NCBI RefSeq assembly: GCF_002591915.1
Contig: NZ_NIHB01000004.1
Location: forward strand, 22,678-79,227
Reading direction: 5' to 3'
Origin: Marinicella litoralis
Lineage (GTDB): Bacteria > Pseudomonadota > Gammaproteobacteria > Xanthomonadales > Marinicellaceae
DNA: 56,550 nt
Shown: positions 1-8,692 of the stretch, one piece after another
Numbering within the stretch: position 1 is the first letter of the stretch
Layout of the letters: each line of letters opens with the position of its first letter
Position numbers and translations under genes: made by a program
Notes under the pieces: model-generated
What the model saw: only the letters and a program-made list of their open reading frames with translations
What the model was told of the DNA's origin: nothing
The model's database searches: none

Positions 1-218
1 AGAATCTACGCCACCACTTCTTTTGCTGCGCAAAAACCGTAATGGCTGCGATAAAAGTTAATGGTCGCAGCTGCTGATTCGCTGCGCTCACCAACGGCTG
101 CTCGCCAGAATCTACGCCACCACTTCTTTTGCTTCGCAAAAACCGTAATGGCTGCGATGTAGTTAATGGTCGCAGCGGCTGATTCGCTGCGCTCCCTAAC
201 GGCTGCTCGCCAGAATCT
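1..218. repeat. Tandem direct repeat, two units of about 106 bp, cut by window edge
   Basis: Unit 1 (1-106) and unit 2 (107-211) are nearly identical, and a third copy appears to begin at 212 but diverges after about 7 bases. Each unit holds an inverted repeat of GCTGCGA with TCGCAGC (45-51 with 65-71 in unit 1) and several extra GCTGCG words, so the transcript or single strand could fold. A 96-codon minus-strand reading frame (6-296) runs through both units. Its peptide simply repeats with the DNA and has no recognisable domain, so I treat the region as a non-coding repeat. The array may continue to the left of the window. Confidence 0.75.
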
Positions 219-325
219 TCGATATTTGTGAATGGGTGTCAGCCTTTTGCAGGCATAAACAAAGCCGATAAATGATGGGTTTACCGGCTTGATCAATATT
301 GTGTGAACAGATTTACAACGTAGGC

Positions 326-1666
326 TTATTCAAAACCATCAGCAAAAATCAGATCGACAAAATTGGCATCACTGATCAGAACGACAGAATTTGACAATAC
401 GTAATACAAGTTGCCTTGTTCGTCTTCACCGAAACTCCGGATGTTGCCTGGGCGGTCTGACAATAGGCTGGCTTGATTCCATGTGCCATTGTCATTGACA
501 CTCCAAAAAATTTCACCGGTACAAAAATCGCCATAGATATAAACCCCCTGCCAGGTGGATTCTGGTCCACGGTAAGGAAAACCGCCTATGACCGAGCAGC
601 GACCAGAGCTGACATAATCAATGATGGGGTCAACAGCATTGGCCACGGTACAGGTTACACTGGGGTTGGCAATAAAGCCTTCGCGACACACCCAGCCATA
701 ATTTTCACCACCACTTGAGGTGGCTGGTTGGTAATTAACTTCTTCTCTTTCGAGCTGGCCCACATCGCCGATGTACAGATCACCCAGGGTACGATCAAAA
801 CCCCAACGGTAAGGATTTCTTAGGCCCCAGGCCCAAATTTCACCACAGTCATTGTTGCCATCACTGAATGGGTTGTCGGCTGGGATGCCGTAATTAACAC
901 CTTCACCGCAGGCATCACTGACATTAACACCAGGGTTGTCAACATCAATTCGCAACATGGCTCCAAGTAAGGCGCGCGAGTCGGCATTGCCTCCTTGAAT
1001 TAAAAAGTCATTATCAACTGGGCAAGATGTGCTGTTGCTGTCATTGGCAGGCAGGTCATCTGGATCGATGGTTTGTCCGCGTCGACACGGATCATCACCA
1101 TCGCCACCATCGCCCATGCCAATGTAGAGGTATCCGTCTGCAGGACTGAAGTGGATGTCGCCCCCGTTGTGGTTAGGGAAATCTTGATTGATACTGATGA
1201 TCTTGAGTCTGGAAGTGTCATCTGCAACGTCTGGATCGCCAGGACTGACAGAATACCTGGCGATGATGGTGTCGCCATTCAAATCAGTGTAATTGATGAA
1301 AAAATAGCCATTGACTGCATAATTGGGGTGGAAAGCCAGGCCCAAAAGTCCCCTTTCTCCACTGCCGTTGGTCAAGGCATCTATGTCTAAAAATGGCGTT
1401 GGCAGGGTGATGCCATTCTCAATGATTTTTATCAAACCGCCTTGTTCAACCACAAACAATCGATCGCTGCCATCACCTGCATTTCTGACTGCAACAGCAC
1501 TGCTAAAACCTGCTTGAATCGTGGTGAATTCAGGGGCGAATGGTGCTGCGGTTCCAGCCATTAAAGGACTGGACAACAGCATCAATAAGGCAACAATTGG
1601 CCTCAGTTTATAGGCACAGTTTTTGGCTGCGAATGGATGATGGATATTGTTTGTAGTTATTGTCAT
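326..1666 (-). CDS. Secreted PQQ-dependent sugar dehydrogenase-like protein (GSDH family)
   Basis: A 446-residue beta-propeller protein of the glucose/sorbosone dehydrogenase family, whose members oxidise sugars with PQQ. Residues 21-40 form a signal peptide with a long N-region. Family motifs in order: a D-x-L-T-N-G-S-G-E-R-G-L-L-G-L block (96-110), FPNHNGGDI (163-171, containing the family's active-site His), MGDGGDG (184-190), WGLRNPYRWGFD, GDVGQ...EEVN, NYGW and GGFPYRG. The C-terminus ends DLIFADGFE, a tail shared with three other secreted proteins here. It starts 10 bases after the upstream minus-strand gene stops, so the two are probably co-transcribed. True substrate and PQQ dependence cannot be told from sequence. 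Confidence 0.85.
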   Translation of the reverse strand: MTITTNNIHHPFAAKNCAYKLRPIVALLMLLSSPLMAGTAAPFAPEFTTIQAGFSSAVAVRNAGDGSDRLFVVEQGGLIKIIENGITLPTPFLDIDALTNGSGERGLLGLAFHPNYAVNGYFFINYTDLNGDTIIARYSVSPGDPDVADDTSRLKIISINQDFPNHNGGDIHFSPADGYLYIGMGDGGDGDDPCRRGQTIDPDDLPANDSNSTSCPVDNDFLIQGGNADSRALLGAMLRIDVDNPGVNVSDACGEGVNYGIPADNPFSDGNNDCGEIWAWGLRNPYRWGFDRTLGDLYIGDVGQLEREEVNYQPATSSGGENYGWVCREGFIANPSVTCTVANAVDPIIDYVSSGRCSVIGGFPYRGPESTWQGVYIYGDFCTGEIFWSVNDNGTWNQASLLSDRPGNIRSFGEDEQGNLYYVLSNSVVLISDANFVDLIFADGFE

Positions 1667-1676
1667 GTTTATTAGC

Positions 1677-2144
1677 TCACTTTATGCGTTTAACTTTGAC
1701 ACTTTTGTTGCCGTCGCCTCTTAACAGCCATGAACCCATCATTGCAGGTTCAATGGTCACCAAATGGCGGCCGTCTTTTTTTATAAAAATGGAACCAGAG
1801 GATATGCGCTTCCAAATTTGTCCATTGTCTAATTCATAATAAGTATCGCCTAATTTGTCATTGTAAGTTTTTTCTAATCTGGCTTTGATTTCACGTTTCT
1901 CAGAGACTTGTCTGCGCTGCTCAAAACCGGCGTTTCTTTGTCTGATTTCACGGTCAATTTCCGCTTGTTTGTTTTTAATCCAATCAGACAAGGCATTCAA
2001 CTCTTCAGCCGATAATTTATTCAGCCCGGTCAGTTGTTTTTCTTCATCTGTCATGACGCTTAAATCTGGAGATTTAGCCTGCGCCAAAGAAAACATTAAA
2101 ATCATCAATAACAAGGTCAGCTTTTTTATCATTTGTTTACTCAA
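1677..2144 (-). CDS. Small periplasmic protein of unknown function
   Basis: 155 residues. An N-terminal hydrophobic stretch (about 6-22) ends in AQA, a typical signal-peptidase I site. Then comes an L-x-x-L-S-A-E-E-L-N-A-L-S-D-W segment, a charged helical region rich in E, R and Q (60-95), and a C-terminal part that looks like a small beta barrel (Y-E-L-D-N-G-Q-I-W-K-R; K-K-D-G-R-H-L-V-T-I). Similar short proteins with an LDNGQxW motif are common in gammaproteobacteria without a known role. The upstream start at residue 1 was kept, but residue 5 is an alternative Met. It lies just upstream of the sugar dehydrogenase-like gene. Confidence 0.7.
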   Translation of the reverse strand: MSKQMIKKLTLLLMILMFSLAQAKSPDLSVMTDEEKQLTGLNKLSAEELNALSDWIKNKQAEIDREIRQRNAGFEQRRQVSEKREIKARLEKTYNDKLGDTYYELDNGQIWKRISSGSIFIKKDGRHLVTIEPAMMGSWLLRGDGNKSVKVKRIK

Positions 2145-2347
2145 TAATGGGAAGCTGACAAATATACAACAATATGGCTAAAATTTGGGTTGTAAAATGG
2201 TTGTTGAGTCACAAAAAAGTGGTTTTTTATGTTAATTAATGGCTGTTATAACAAACTTTTAACACCAGTTTTTAAAAAACAAGTAAAATTCGCATTAGAA
2301 AACCACAAAATTAAAAAAACGCAACTCAAATAATAGGTACCATAGTA

Positions 2348-4186
2348 ATGAATAAATCATATATTGTATTGGGACAATTCCTGATTACATTATTAACTTT
2401 AGCAACAGCTAACCAGTCAATGGCTTTGACTGTCTCTTTCAGTGATTCACAACCTTTGAATTTGTACGATGAAGTCCAATACCATTTATCTGTCAATGAA
2501 GTGGACTTCTTTGTTGGTGATCCAGTGATTTGTCATACTAAGTTGGGTTTGCCTGTCAGTGGATTGGCAGCTGTGGTAACCGATGCCAACAGTGGTCCAG
2601 GCACCATTTTACCCATCAGTGAAAGTATCCAATACGATGTGCCTAGTCAAACCATATTGGCCAATGTGAACAGTAAGGACGCCGCTTGTGTCACACCAAA
2701 TGGCAAATTATTTGCAGATGTCATATTCAGCTCCGATTTTGACAGTGTCACCGCATTTACAGTTGAATATGTCAACCTACCAGACTTGGTGGTTTTGGAT
2801 CAAACCCTCGACTACAACATCATAATACAAAACCTTTCAAATCAAGAATTGGTATTCGATGTACTTGAGTACGTTTCTGAAGTTTCAATTCAAAACACCG
2901 CTTATTTCAGTGGATTGAATGTCAGTTGGGATTGCGTCAATGAATTTTTACCTGATGTAGATTGCGGTAGTAGCATTGCTGATCGCTATGGGGCGAGAAG
3001 TGTCATTCTACAACCGGGTGAGTTTGCTGACATTTTGGTTTCAAGAACCGTATCAACACAATCTGTGTTGAATCAAACCATTGATATGATGACTGCAGTT
3101 TTTGTAAAAAATCAAGCTGGTGATTTCATTGATGTTAAATCCATCGATAAGCAATTGGAGGTGGTTGAAAATGAAGCCCCTCAGTTAAGTTGGATTAATA
3201 GCACTTTAAATACCTTTTTGGAAGATGACACAATTGGTCAAGTCTTGAGTTTCAGAATTGAAGATGGTTCAGGTGCTAATTTTTCTGCAGCGACTTTAGA
3301 GCAGGCCATCTTAAGTTATAACAACAAAGTTGAATTTTCAAACATCACAGTGCAAGAGGTTGTCTCGGGTGTTTATGATGTCAGTTTCACTGTCATGCCA
3401 CAAGCCGATAAGTTTACCGACTCACAAAACTCAGAGTTCATTTCTATTCAAGTCAGTGATATTTTTAATGTTTATTCGAACACATTGATTTTAGAAGTAG
3501 CCATCACACCGGTGAACGATGCGCCCAGTTTTGATGTCAGCTGTACCCATTTAATCCTGGATCCATCACCGTTGAACAATGGTTCAGATGTGATTTGTGC
3601 TTCACAAGTCGGCAATGCCAATACACAAAGAAGTGGGGTTTATACTTGGGATGACTTCCTTATCAATGTTTCACCGGGTCCCTATGAAAATCAATCAATC
3701 AGTTTTGAGCTTACCAATGTAACCGGTGATGCGATTATTGACGATTTGGTGATTGGCTCGAACATGAGTGACTTGTGGTTGCTTATGCAGGACGGTGCAT
3801 CAGGTACGGCTGTGATTAATTTACAGGCAACCGACAATGGCGATACCCTTAATAATGGTGAAAATCAATTTGAATTACCGACTGATATCACCATTGAGTT
3901 GCTGCCTGTGACCTACACCATCTCTGGGGTCGCCAATGACTTCCCTACCATAGATCCGGCTTCTGAAATAACTGTCAGATTATCAGTGGGTGGCGATGTG
4001 GTTGATTTAGAAGTGGATGCCAACAACGCCAACGATTTCATTTTTGGTTATCAGTTGGCTGACGGTGCCAGTTACACGGTTCAAATCATTGGTCAAACCT
4101 TGGCTAATTGCTCAATCACCAATGGTGCTTCAGGTACAATTTCAGGCAGCAATGTGACTGATTTAGTAATAGATTGTGGTTTATAA
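2348..4186 (+). CDS. Secreted protein with cadherin/Ig-like repeats
   Basis: 612 residues with a clear signal peptide (1-26, cut after NQSMA). Most of the chain is predicted beta sandwich. Two linker motifs typical of bacterial cadherin-like repeats are visible: V-E-N-E-A-P near residue 278 and I-T-P-V-N-D-A-P-S-F near 391. The last ~90 residues form a domain starting T-Y-T-I-S-G-V and ending with two spaced cysteines (N-C-S-I-T-N-G-A-S-G-T and V-I-D-C-G-L), a layout seen in many secreted proteobacterial proteins. No catalytic motif is visible. Unlike four other secreted proteins here, it lacks the GFE tail. A strong terminator follows. Confidence 0.75.
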   Translation: MNKSYIVLGQFLITLLTLATANQSMALTVSFSDSQPLNLYDEVQYHLSVNEVDFFVGDPVICHTKLGLPVSGLAAVVTDANSGPGTILPISESIQYDVPSQTILANVNSKDAACVTPNGKLFADVIFSSDFDSVTAFTVEYVNLPDLVVLDQTLDYNIIIQNLSNQELVFDVLEYVSEVSIQNTAYFSGLNVSWDCVNEFLPDVDCGSSIADRYGARSVILQPGEFADILVSRTVSTQSVLNQTIDMMTAVFVKNQAGDFIDVKSIDKQLEVVENEAPQLSWINSTLNTFLEDDTIGQVLSFRIEDGSGANFSAATLEQAILSYNNKVEFSNITVQEVVSGVYDVSFTVMPQADKFTDSQNSEFISIQVSDIFNVYSNTLILEVAITPVNDAPSFDVSCTHLILDPSPLNNGSDVICASQVGNANTQRSGVYTWDDFLINVSPGPYENQSISFELTNVTGDAIIDDLVIGSNMSDLWLLMQDGASGTAVINLQATDNGDTLNNGENQFELPTDITIELLPVTYTISGVANDFPTIDPASEITVRLSVGGDVVDLEVDANNANDFIFGYQLADGASYTVQIIGQTLANCSITNGASGTISGSNVTDLVIDCGL

Positions 4187-4212
4187 GTTTACTTAATAAA
4201 TCAATAAAATGG

Positions 4213-4242
4213 AAAAAGCAGCGGGTATCGCTGCTTTTTTTT
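4213..4242 (+). terminator. Rho-independent terminator after the 612-residue gene
   Basis: A perfect 11-bp stem (4213-4223 with 4229-4239) encloses a 5-base loop and is followed by a T-run on the plus strand. The A-run before the stem gives a T-run on the minus strand, so it may also end the convergent ELM1-like transcript that stops at 4275. Confidence 0.9.
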
Positions 4243-4274
4243 GCATAAAATTTAAGCTGTCTACGCCCGTCTGT

Positions 4275-5219
4275 TTATTTGTTGATTGCGGCTATTAAGG
4301 TTGATATCAATAGGGGATGAACTGTGATTTGATCCAATGCATAAGCGCTTGGTTTACCTGTATCAAGCGAATCCAAGGCACATAGCCTGGTTTGTATGGA
4401 TTGGATGAATCGTTGGTGTTTGGGTGATGCGGTGAATTGGTTGGCCAGAATGCTGACAGGTGCTGCACTTTGGCAAGATTCATTGATCATATTGATGCTG
4501 TCAGCAGTTATGAATAATTTCTTGGCATTTTTTAGCAGCGATTGATAAGGGTTGTTGCCGTGGGCTGGGTCAAGCCAAAGCCGATCAGTGGTTTTGGCAG
4601 CACTAAAAATCAAAGTTTTGCTGCGTTCATCTAACCTGGGCGATCCACAAAAATACAATGGGTTGTTGGGAAATTTGGATCGTATCAAACTTATTTCTTC
4701 GAAAAATTGAGATGCAAAATAAGCGGGCTTGGGATTTCCAATGATGATGGCCATATATGAGCCTAATTCTGGGCAGTCAGCTTGAAACCATTGGTGGTTA
4801 TATGGGTGGATGCTGCCATGGAAAGTAATCACATTCGGCCCCTTGATGTTGTCATGTTGTGGCGCCAACAGCAAATCATATTTTTTGAAGTTGTCTTTGG
4901 GGTTCAGTATTTGTAAGTGGAGACAGTTGTGGTTGTGCTGCTTTAGTTGGTCTAGGATGTGCTTGCCAACGGCTGCGGCTTTCCTACCCGTGGTGATCAA
5001 GAGTTTGGGTTTATCTGGTAAACTGGGTTGGGTTCCATGCCAATTCAACGCCAGCTTGAATTGTGGCATTCTTCTTGGTGCAAAGGTTACCCAAGGCTGT
5101 TTCAGGCTGAATTGAAATTTTTGAAGATTGGATGACAGCGCATGAGCCAATGTCATGCTTTGAATTTCATGTCCTTTTTGTCCATCGGATAATACCCAAC
5201 ACAGATTTACTTTATTCAA
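4275..5219 (-). CDS. ELM1 / DUF1022 family protein (glycosyltransferase-like)
   Basis: 314 residues matching the bacterial 'mitochondrial fission ELM1' family (DUF1022), which has a glycosyltransferase-B-like fold and usually lies in lipopolysaccharide gene regions. Visible motifs: W-V-L-S-D-G-Q-K-G-H-E-I-Q (8-20), I-T-T-G-R-K-A-A, C-G-S-P-R-L-D-E-R-S and I-T-A-D-S-I-N-M-I-N-E-S, the last being the nucleotide-sugar-binding type loop in the C-terminal half. The only in-frame start at the right place is TTG at 5219, with GATGAG immediately before it. It is divergent from the zinc-finger/LPS block on the plus strand. Biochemical role is unproven for the family. Confidence 0.8.
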   Translation of the reverse strand: MNKVNLCWVLSDGQKGHEIQSMTLAHALSSNLQKFQFSLKQPWVTFAPRRMPQFKLALNWHGTQPSLPDKPKLLITTGRKAAAVGKHILDQLKQHNHNCLHLQILNPKDNFKKYDLLLAPQHDNIKGPNVITFHGSIHPYNHQWFQADCPELGSYMAIIIGNPKPAYFASQFFEEISLIRSKFPNNPLYFCGSPRLDERSKTLIFSAAKTTDRLWLDPAHGNNPYQSLLKNAKKLFITADSINMINESCQSAAPVSILANQFTASPKHQRFIQSIQTRLCALDSLDTGKPSAYALDQITVHPLLISTLIAAINK

Positions 5220-5365
5220 CTCATCACACGGTTTATAATACCCAACCCATTATAGTGTTCGGTTCAATTCTTGCATAGTTGATATGTCAGAAAACAGGCG
5301 ATGATTCATCATAAACAGACAAATGCTGTTATGATTTTTACAATTATTTGAAATCAGGATAATTC

Positions 5366-5551
5366 ATGAACGATAAAGCTGCCAATACCCAAAAAGTGTA
5401 CCATGTTAAAAAACAAGATTTGCCGGTGTCTTGCCCCGGAGCTGATATGAAAATATGGAACTCTCATCCCAAAGTTTATTTGCCATTGGAAAAAACAGGT
5501 GAAGCGGTTTGTGAATACTGTGGTGCAAAATACATATTAGACCTTGATTGA
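5366..5551 (+). CDS. Small zinc-finger domain protein (zf-CHCC, NDUFS6-like)
   Basis: 61 residues. The zinc ligands fit the CHCC family: Cys 23 (V-S-C-P-G), His 34 (N-S-H-P-K-V-Y-L-P-L), and C-x-x-C in V-C-E-Y-C-G-A-K-Y near the C-terminus. The family is related to the C-terminal domain of the mitochondrial complex I subunit NDUFS6, and small free-standing versions are widespread in gammaproteobacteria. It sits 54 bases upstream of the GT4 gene and starts the plus-strand LPS block, so co-transcription is likely. Confidence 0.85.
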   Translation: MNDKAANTQKVYHVKKQDLPVSCPGADMKIWNSHPKVYLPLEKTGEAVCEYCGAKYILDLD

Positions 5552-5605
5552 TTATTTGCTCATCGTTTACTTCTACCCATGTGTTGAGTACTTCAGCGAG
5601 GAAAA

Positions 5606-6730
5606 ATGATTGCAGCTGAAGGCACAAATAAGCCACTCAAAAAAAAATTAACCATTATGCAAGTGCTGCCACGAATGCATGTGGGTGGTGTGGAACGTGG
5701 GACACTTGAGTTTTCAATCTATCTGAAACAACAAGGCCATCGACCCATTGTGGTTTCTCATGGTGGACCGTTGGTGGATGAACTGCAGCGGAATGGCATC
5801 AAGCACATTCAGCTCAATGTGGCAAAAAAATCACTGCTCTCCTTGTTGTCGATTAAAAAGATAAGGAAAATCATCATTGAACAAGGTGTTGAAGTGGTTC
5901 ATGCGCGATCACGAATACCTGCATGGTTGTGTTATTGGGCACTCAAGAACATGCAACAGCGACCTTGCTTTATTACCACCTTGCATGGTTTGCATTCGGT
6001 GAATAAATACTCTTCGGTGATGGCCAGGGGTGATCGGGTTATTGCGGTTTCTGCCACTGCCAAGGCCTATTTGAACGAACATTTTACAGCCCAGCTGAAA
6101 CATGACCCGGTGCTTATTTATCGTGGCGTTGATGCACAGTTTCAATATGGCTATACCAACCGTCACCAATGGTTACAAAATATGTGCGAACAATTCAATG
6201 GTTTCAATGCTTGGAAAAAAGTATTGTTGCCCGGTCGCTTATCTGCTGTTAAAGGTGCTGAACATTTATTGTCTTGGTTAACGGGTGCGCCAGCGGCTAC
6301 TCGCTTGTTATTGACTGCATGTCCTGATGAATCCAATTACAGTCAAAATTTTCATAAAAAACTGCAAGCATTGGGTTTGGACGAAAAGGTGGTTTGGCTG
6401 GGCGTTGTGCGAGCAATGCCTGATCTTTATGCAGCTGTAGATGTGGTGGTCTCAACCAACAACAAACCTGAAAGTTTTGGTCGTACGGTTTTGGAAGCAT
6501 TGACTGTGGGTAAACCAGTGGTGGCGTTTGATCATGGCGGGGTGTCGGAAATCATGAATCGCTTATACCCAGAAGGCTTGGTGGATAATGGTGATGACAT
6601 GGCATTGGCAGAGAAAATCAATCAATTTTTACAGCATGCCCCCACAGTGAAACCTCACGATGAATTTCAAAACACATCCATGTTTGAACACACTTTGGCA
6701 TTGTATCAAGAAGCTTTGGGTCAAACTTGA
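5606..6730 (+). CDS. Glycosyltransferase family 4, LPS core/O-antigen type
   Basis: 374 residues with a GT-B fold. The N-terminal acceptor domain has V-L-P-R-M-H-V-G-G-V-E-R-G-T-L-E (20-35), S-H-G-G-P-L-V and A-R-S-R-I-P-A-W. The C-terminal nucleotide-sugar domain has the E-x7-E motif in P-E-S-F-G-R-T-V-L-E-A-L, followed by G-K-P-V-V-A-F-D-H-G-G-V-S-E-I. The ATG at 5606 has GAGGAAA upstream. The stop overlaps the next start (TGATG), indicating translational coupling to the O-antigen ligase. The sugar transferred cannot be predicted. Confidence 0.88.
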   Translation: MIAAEGTNKPLKKKLTIMQVLPRMHVGGVERGTLEFSIYLKQQGHRPIVVSHGGPLVDELQRNGIKHIQLNVAKKSLLSLLSIKKIRKIIIEQGVEVVHARSRIPAWLCYWALKNMQQRPCFITTLHGLHSVNKYSSVMARGDRVIAVSATAKAYLNEHFTAQLKHDPVLIYRGVDAQFQYGYTNRHQWLQNMCEQFNGFNAWKKVLLPGRLSAVKGAEHLLSWLTGAPAATRLLLTACPDESNYSQNFHKKLQALGLDEKVVWLGVVRAMPDLYAAVDVVVSTNNKPESFGRTVLEALTVGKPVVAFDHGGVSEIMNRLYPEGLVDNGDDMALAEKINQFLQHAPTVKPHDEFQNTSMFEHTLALYQEALGQT

Positions 6731-7953
6731 TGGAAATTAAACCGCAAATCAGATTGAATGCAATGGACAAAGTACAGGCCTTTTTGTTTATTGCAGTGAT
6801 CGCTTTGTTGCCTTTTGGTCGGCTGTCTGAAATACCGATATTGATCCTTGGTTTTTGGGGCTCGGTTCATTTGGTAGGGCATTTTTCAAGCATAAAGTCG
6901 CAACCATGGTTTAAATCATTTTCTTGGTTCTATTTTGCTTTTCTGGCCTTGTCAGTGATTTCTTCTCTGGACTCCTATTGGCCTGAAAAAAGCTGGTTGG
7001 TGAGTTTGTCTTCCATTCGATTTTATTTGATGGGTGTGTTGCTATTGAACCACCTAAAGTCCACTCAAATGTTGGTTGTCTTGATTCGATGGGTGGCGTT
7101 GTTAATGTTTATTTGGTCAGTCGATGCATTGATTCAAGCGGGATTGGGTTTTAACCTTTTGGGCCAGGAATCATACCCAGGAAGGTTGACAGGGGTGTTT
7201 GGACAAAATGTCAAATTAGGTCCTGTACTGGCTTTGTTTTTATCATTGGTACTTATTCAGTCCTACCAATTCCCTCAATGGATGCGTTGGTTGCTGGTGC
7301 CATTGGTGGTTGTGGTAATCTTATTAAGTGGTACCCGGTCGGCTTGGTTGATGGCAGCCTTTGTGTTGGCGATGTTTTGGTGGCATCATGTCAAAGGTCG
7401 ACGATTGTTGTTATTGCTTAAAGTAACGGGGTTGAGCCTGGTTGGTTTGGTTTCATTGTGGTTTATATCTGATGATTTTCAAAAAAGGATGGAGCGCTCT
7501 GTTGTTGTGTTTCAAGGTGACATGAAAGCCATTGATTATGCTTTGGCTGACCGTTTACCCATCTGGCAAACAGCGCTCAATATGTATCAAGACCATCCAA
7601 TCAATGGTGTAGGTGCGCGGGCTTTTCGCAAAGCCTACGTGGCTTATGCGGAAACCAATGACGTGTGGGTGGCACAACAAGGCAGTGGTTTGCATGCCCA
7701 TCATTGGGTACTGGAGATTCTGGCAGAAACCGGTACCATTGGGCTGTTGATTTTTGTGGCCATGTTGGCTTGGGTGGTTAGACTGACCAGGCCTTGTTTT
7801 CAAAGCAATCAGGTTTGGCCATTTGGCGTGGCATTGATGGCGGCCTTATTACCAGTGGTGTCATTGTATTCGTTGTTTTCATCATTTTGGTCCATTTGCC
7901 TGTGGTGGTTGGTGATTCTGTTGTTTATGGGAGTAAAGAATGAACAAAGTTAG
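6730..7953 (+). CDS. O-antigen ligase family membrane protein (WaaL/Wzy_C)
   Basis: About 407 residues, with roughly ten hydrophobic helices separated by a large loop. The Wzy_C signature is visible in the periplasmic loop region: R-L-P-I-W-Q-T-A, H-P-I-N-G-V-G-A-R-A-F and then G-L-H-A-H-H-W-V-L-E-I-L-A-E-T-G near 317-335, with the conserved His before a glycine-rich helix. The family joins O-antigen to lipid A-core, or polymerises O units. I chose the ATG at 6730, which overlaps the GT4 stop. An in-frame TTG at 6727 would add one residue. Its end overlaps the start of the GT2 gene by 14 bases. Confidence 0.87.
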   Translation: MEIKPQIRLNAMDKVQAFLFIAVIALLPFGRLSEIPILILGFWGSVHLVGHFSSIKSQPWFKSFSWFYFAFLALSVISSLDSYWPEKSWLVSLSSIRFYLMGVLLLNHLKSTQMLVVLIRWVALLMFIWSVDALIQAGLGFNLLGQESYPGRLTGVFGQNVKLGPVLALFLSLVLIQSYQFPQWMRWLLVPLVVVVILLSGTRSAWLMAAFVLAMFWWHHVKGRRLLLLLKVTGLSLVGLVSLWFISDDFQKRMERSVVVFQGDMKAIDYALADRLPIWQTALNMYQDHPINGVGARAFRKAYVAYAETNDVWVAQQGSGLHAHHWVLEILAETGTIGLLIFVAMLAWVVRLTRPCFQSNQVWPFGVALMAALLPVVSLYSLFSSFWSICLWWLVILLFMGVKNEQS

Positions 7954-8692
7954 TGCAGTGGTCACCTGTTTCAATTCTGAAAAAACCATTGAGAAATGCA
8001 TTCAGAGCTTGTCATGGGCCGATGAAATTGTGGTTTTGGATTCTTTCAGTGAAGACAACACCATCGAAATCGTTAAGCAGCAAGAAAAAGTCGTGCTGAA
8101 ACAACAATCATTCAAAGGGTTTTCGCAACAAAAACAAGATGCCATTGACTTGTCATCTCATGATTGGGTGATGTTATTGGATGCCGATGAATGTTTGCTG
8201 CCCAAATCAATCAAAAGAATCAAACGGTGGAAAAAAACTGCCGCCAAAGCCGACGCATATAATTTACCGCGAATCGAGTGGGTGTTTTGGCATTGGGCCC
8301 ATCCATGGGTGAAGCGCAATGAATTTATTCGTTTGTTTGACAAGCGCAAATCGCACATGAGCCAAGATTTGGTTCATGAATCCATCATCGTTGATGGCCG
8401 AGTTAAAAAAATGTATGCACCATTCAAGCATTATGGTGAAACCTCCATCAAGGTGAAGCTGGATAAAATCAACCGATATTCTGCACTGGCTGCTCAGCAG
8501 AAATATGATCGGGGTAAGCGTTGCAGCCCTGTGCGTTTGTTTTTATACCCCATTTTTTACTTTTTTCGTCAATACCTGATTAAACGACAAATTTTTAACG
8601 GTGTGGCCGGAGTGATCAATGCCACCCTTAATAGTTATTACGCCTATTTGAAATACGCTAAATTGTATGAGTTACAGCAAAAAAAAGACTGA
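7940..8692 (+). CDS. Glycosyltransferase family 2, WaaE/KdtX-like
   Basis: 250 residues resembling the LPS core beta-1,4-glucosyltransferases of the WaaE type. N-terminal GT-A motifs: S-A-V-V-T-C-F-N-S-E (4-13), A-D-E-I-V-V-L-D-S-F-S-E-D-N-T and F-S-Q-Q-K-Q-D-A, then the metal-binding L-L-D-A-D-E-C near residue 80. The C-terminal half is basic and aromatic, fitting a peripheral inner-membrane enzyme. It overlaps the ligase gene (14 bases) and the lipid A acyltransferase gene (26 bases), supporting one operon. Sugar specificity is inferred only from family resemblance. Confidence 0.85.
   Translation: MNKVSAVVTCFNSEKTIEKCIQSLSWADEIVVLDSFSEDNTIEIVKQQEKVVLKQQSFKGFSQQKQDAIDLSSHDWVMLLDADECLLPKSIKRIKRWKKTAAKADAYNLPRIEWVFWHWAHPWVKRNEFIRLFDKRKSHMSQDLVHESIIVDGRVKKMYAPFKHYGETSIKVKLDKINRYSALAAQQKYDRGKRCSPVRLFLYPIFYFFRQYLIKRQIFNGVAGVINATLNSYYAYLKYAKLYELQQKKD

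Noticed and set aside
6-296. 96-codon minus-strand reading frame across the tandem repeat
   Set aside because: The peptide repeats in step with the DNA repeat and matches no domain. It is more simply explained as an open frame in a non-coding repeat.
326-1666. PEP-CTERM or GlyGly-CTERM sorting signal on the IFxxGFE proteins
   Set aside because: No hydrophobic helix and no basic cluster follow the motif. The proteins end at or within five residues of it.
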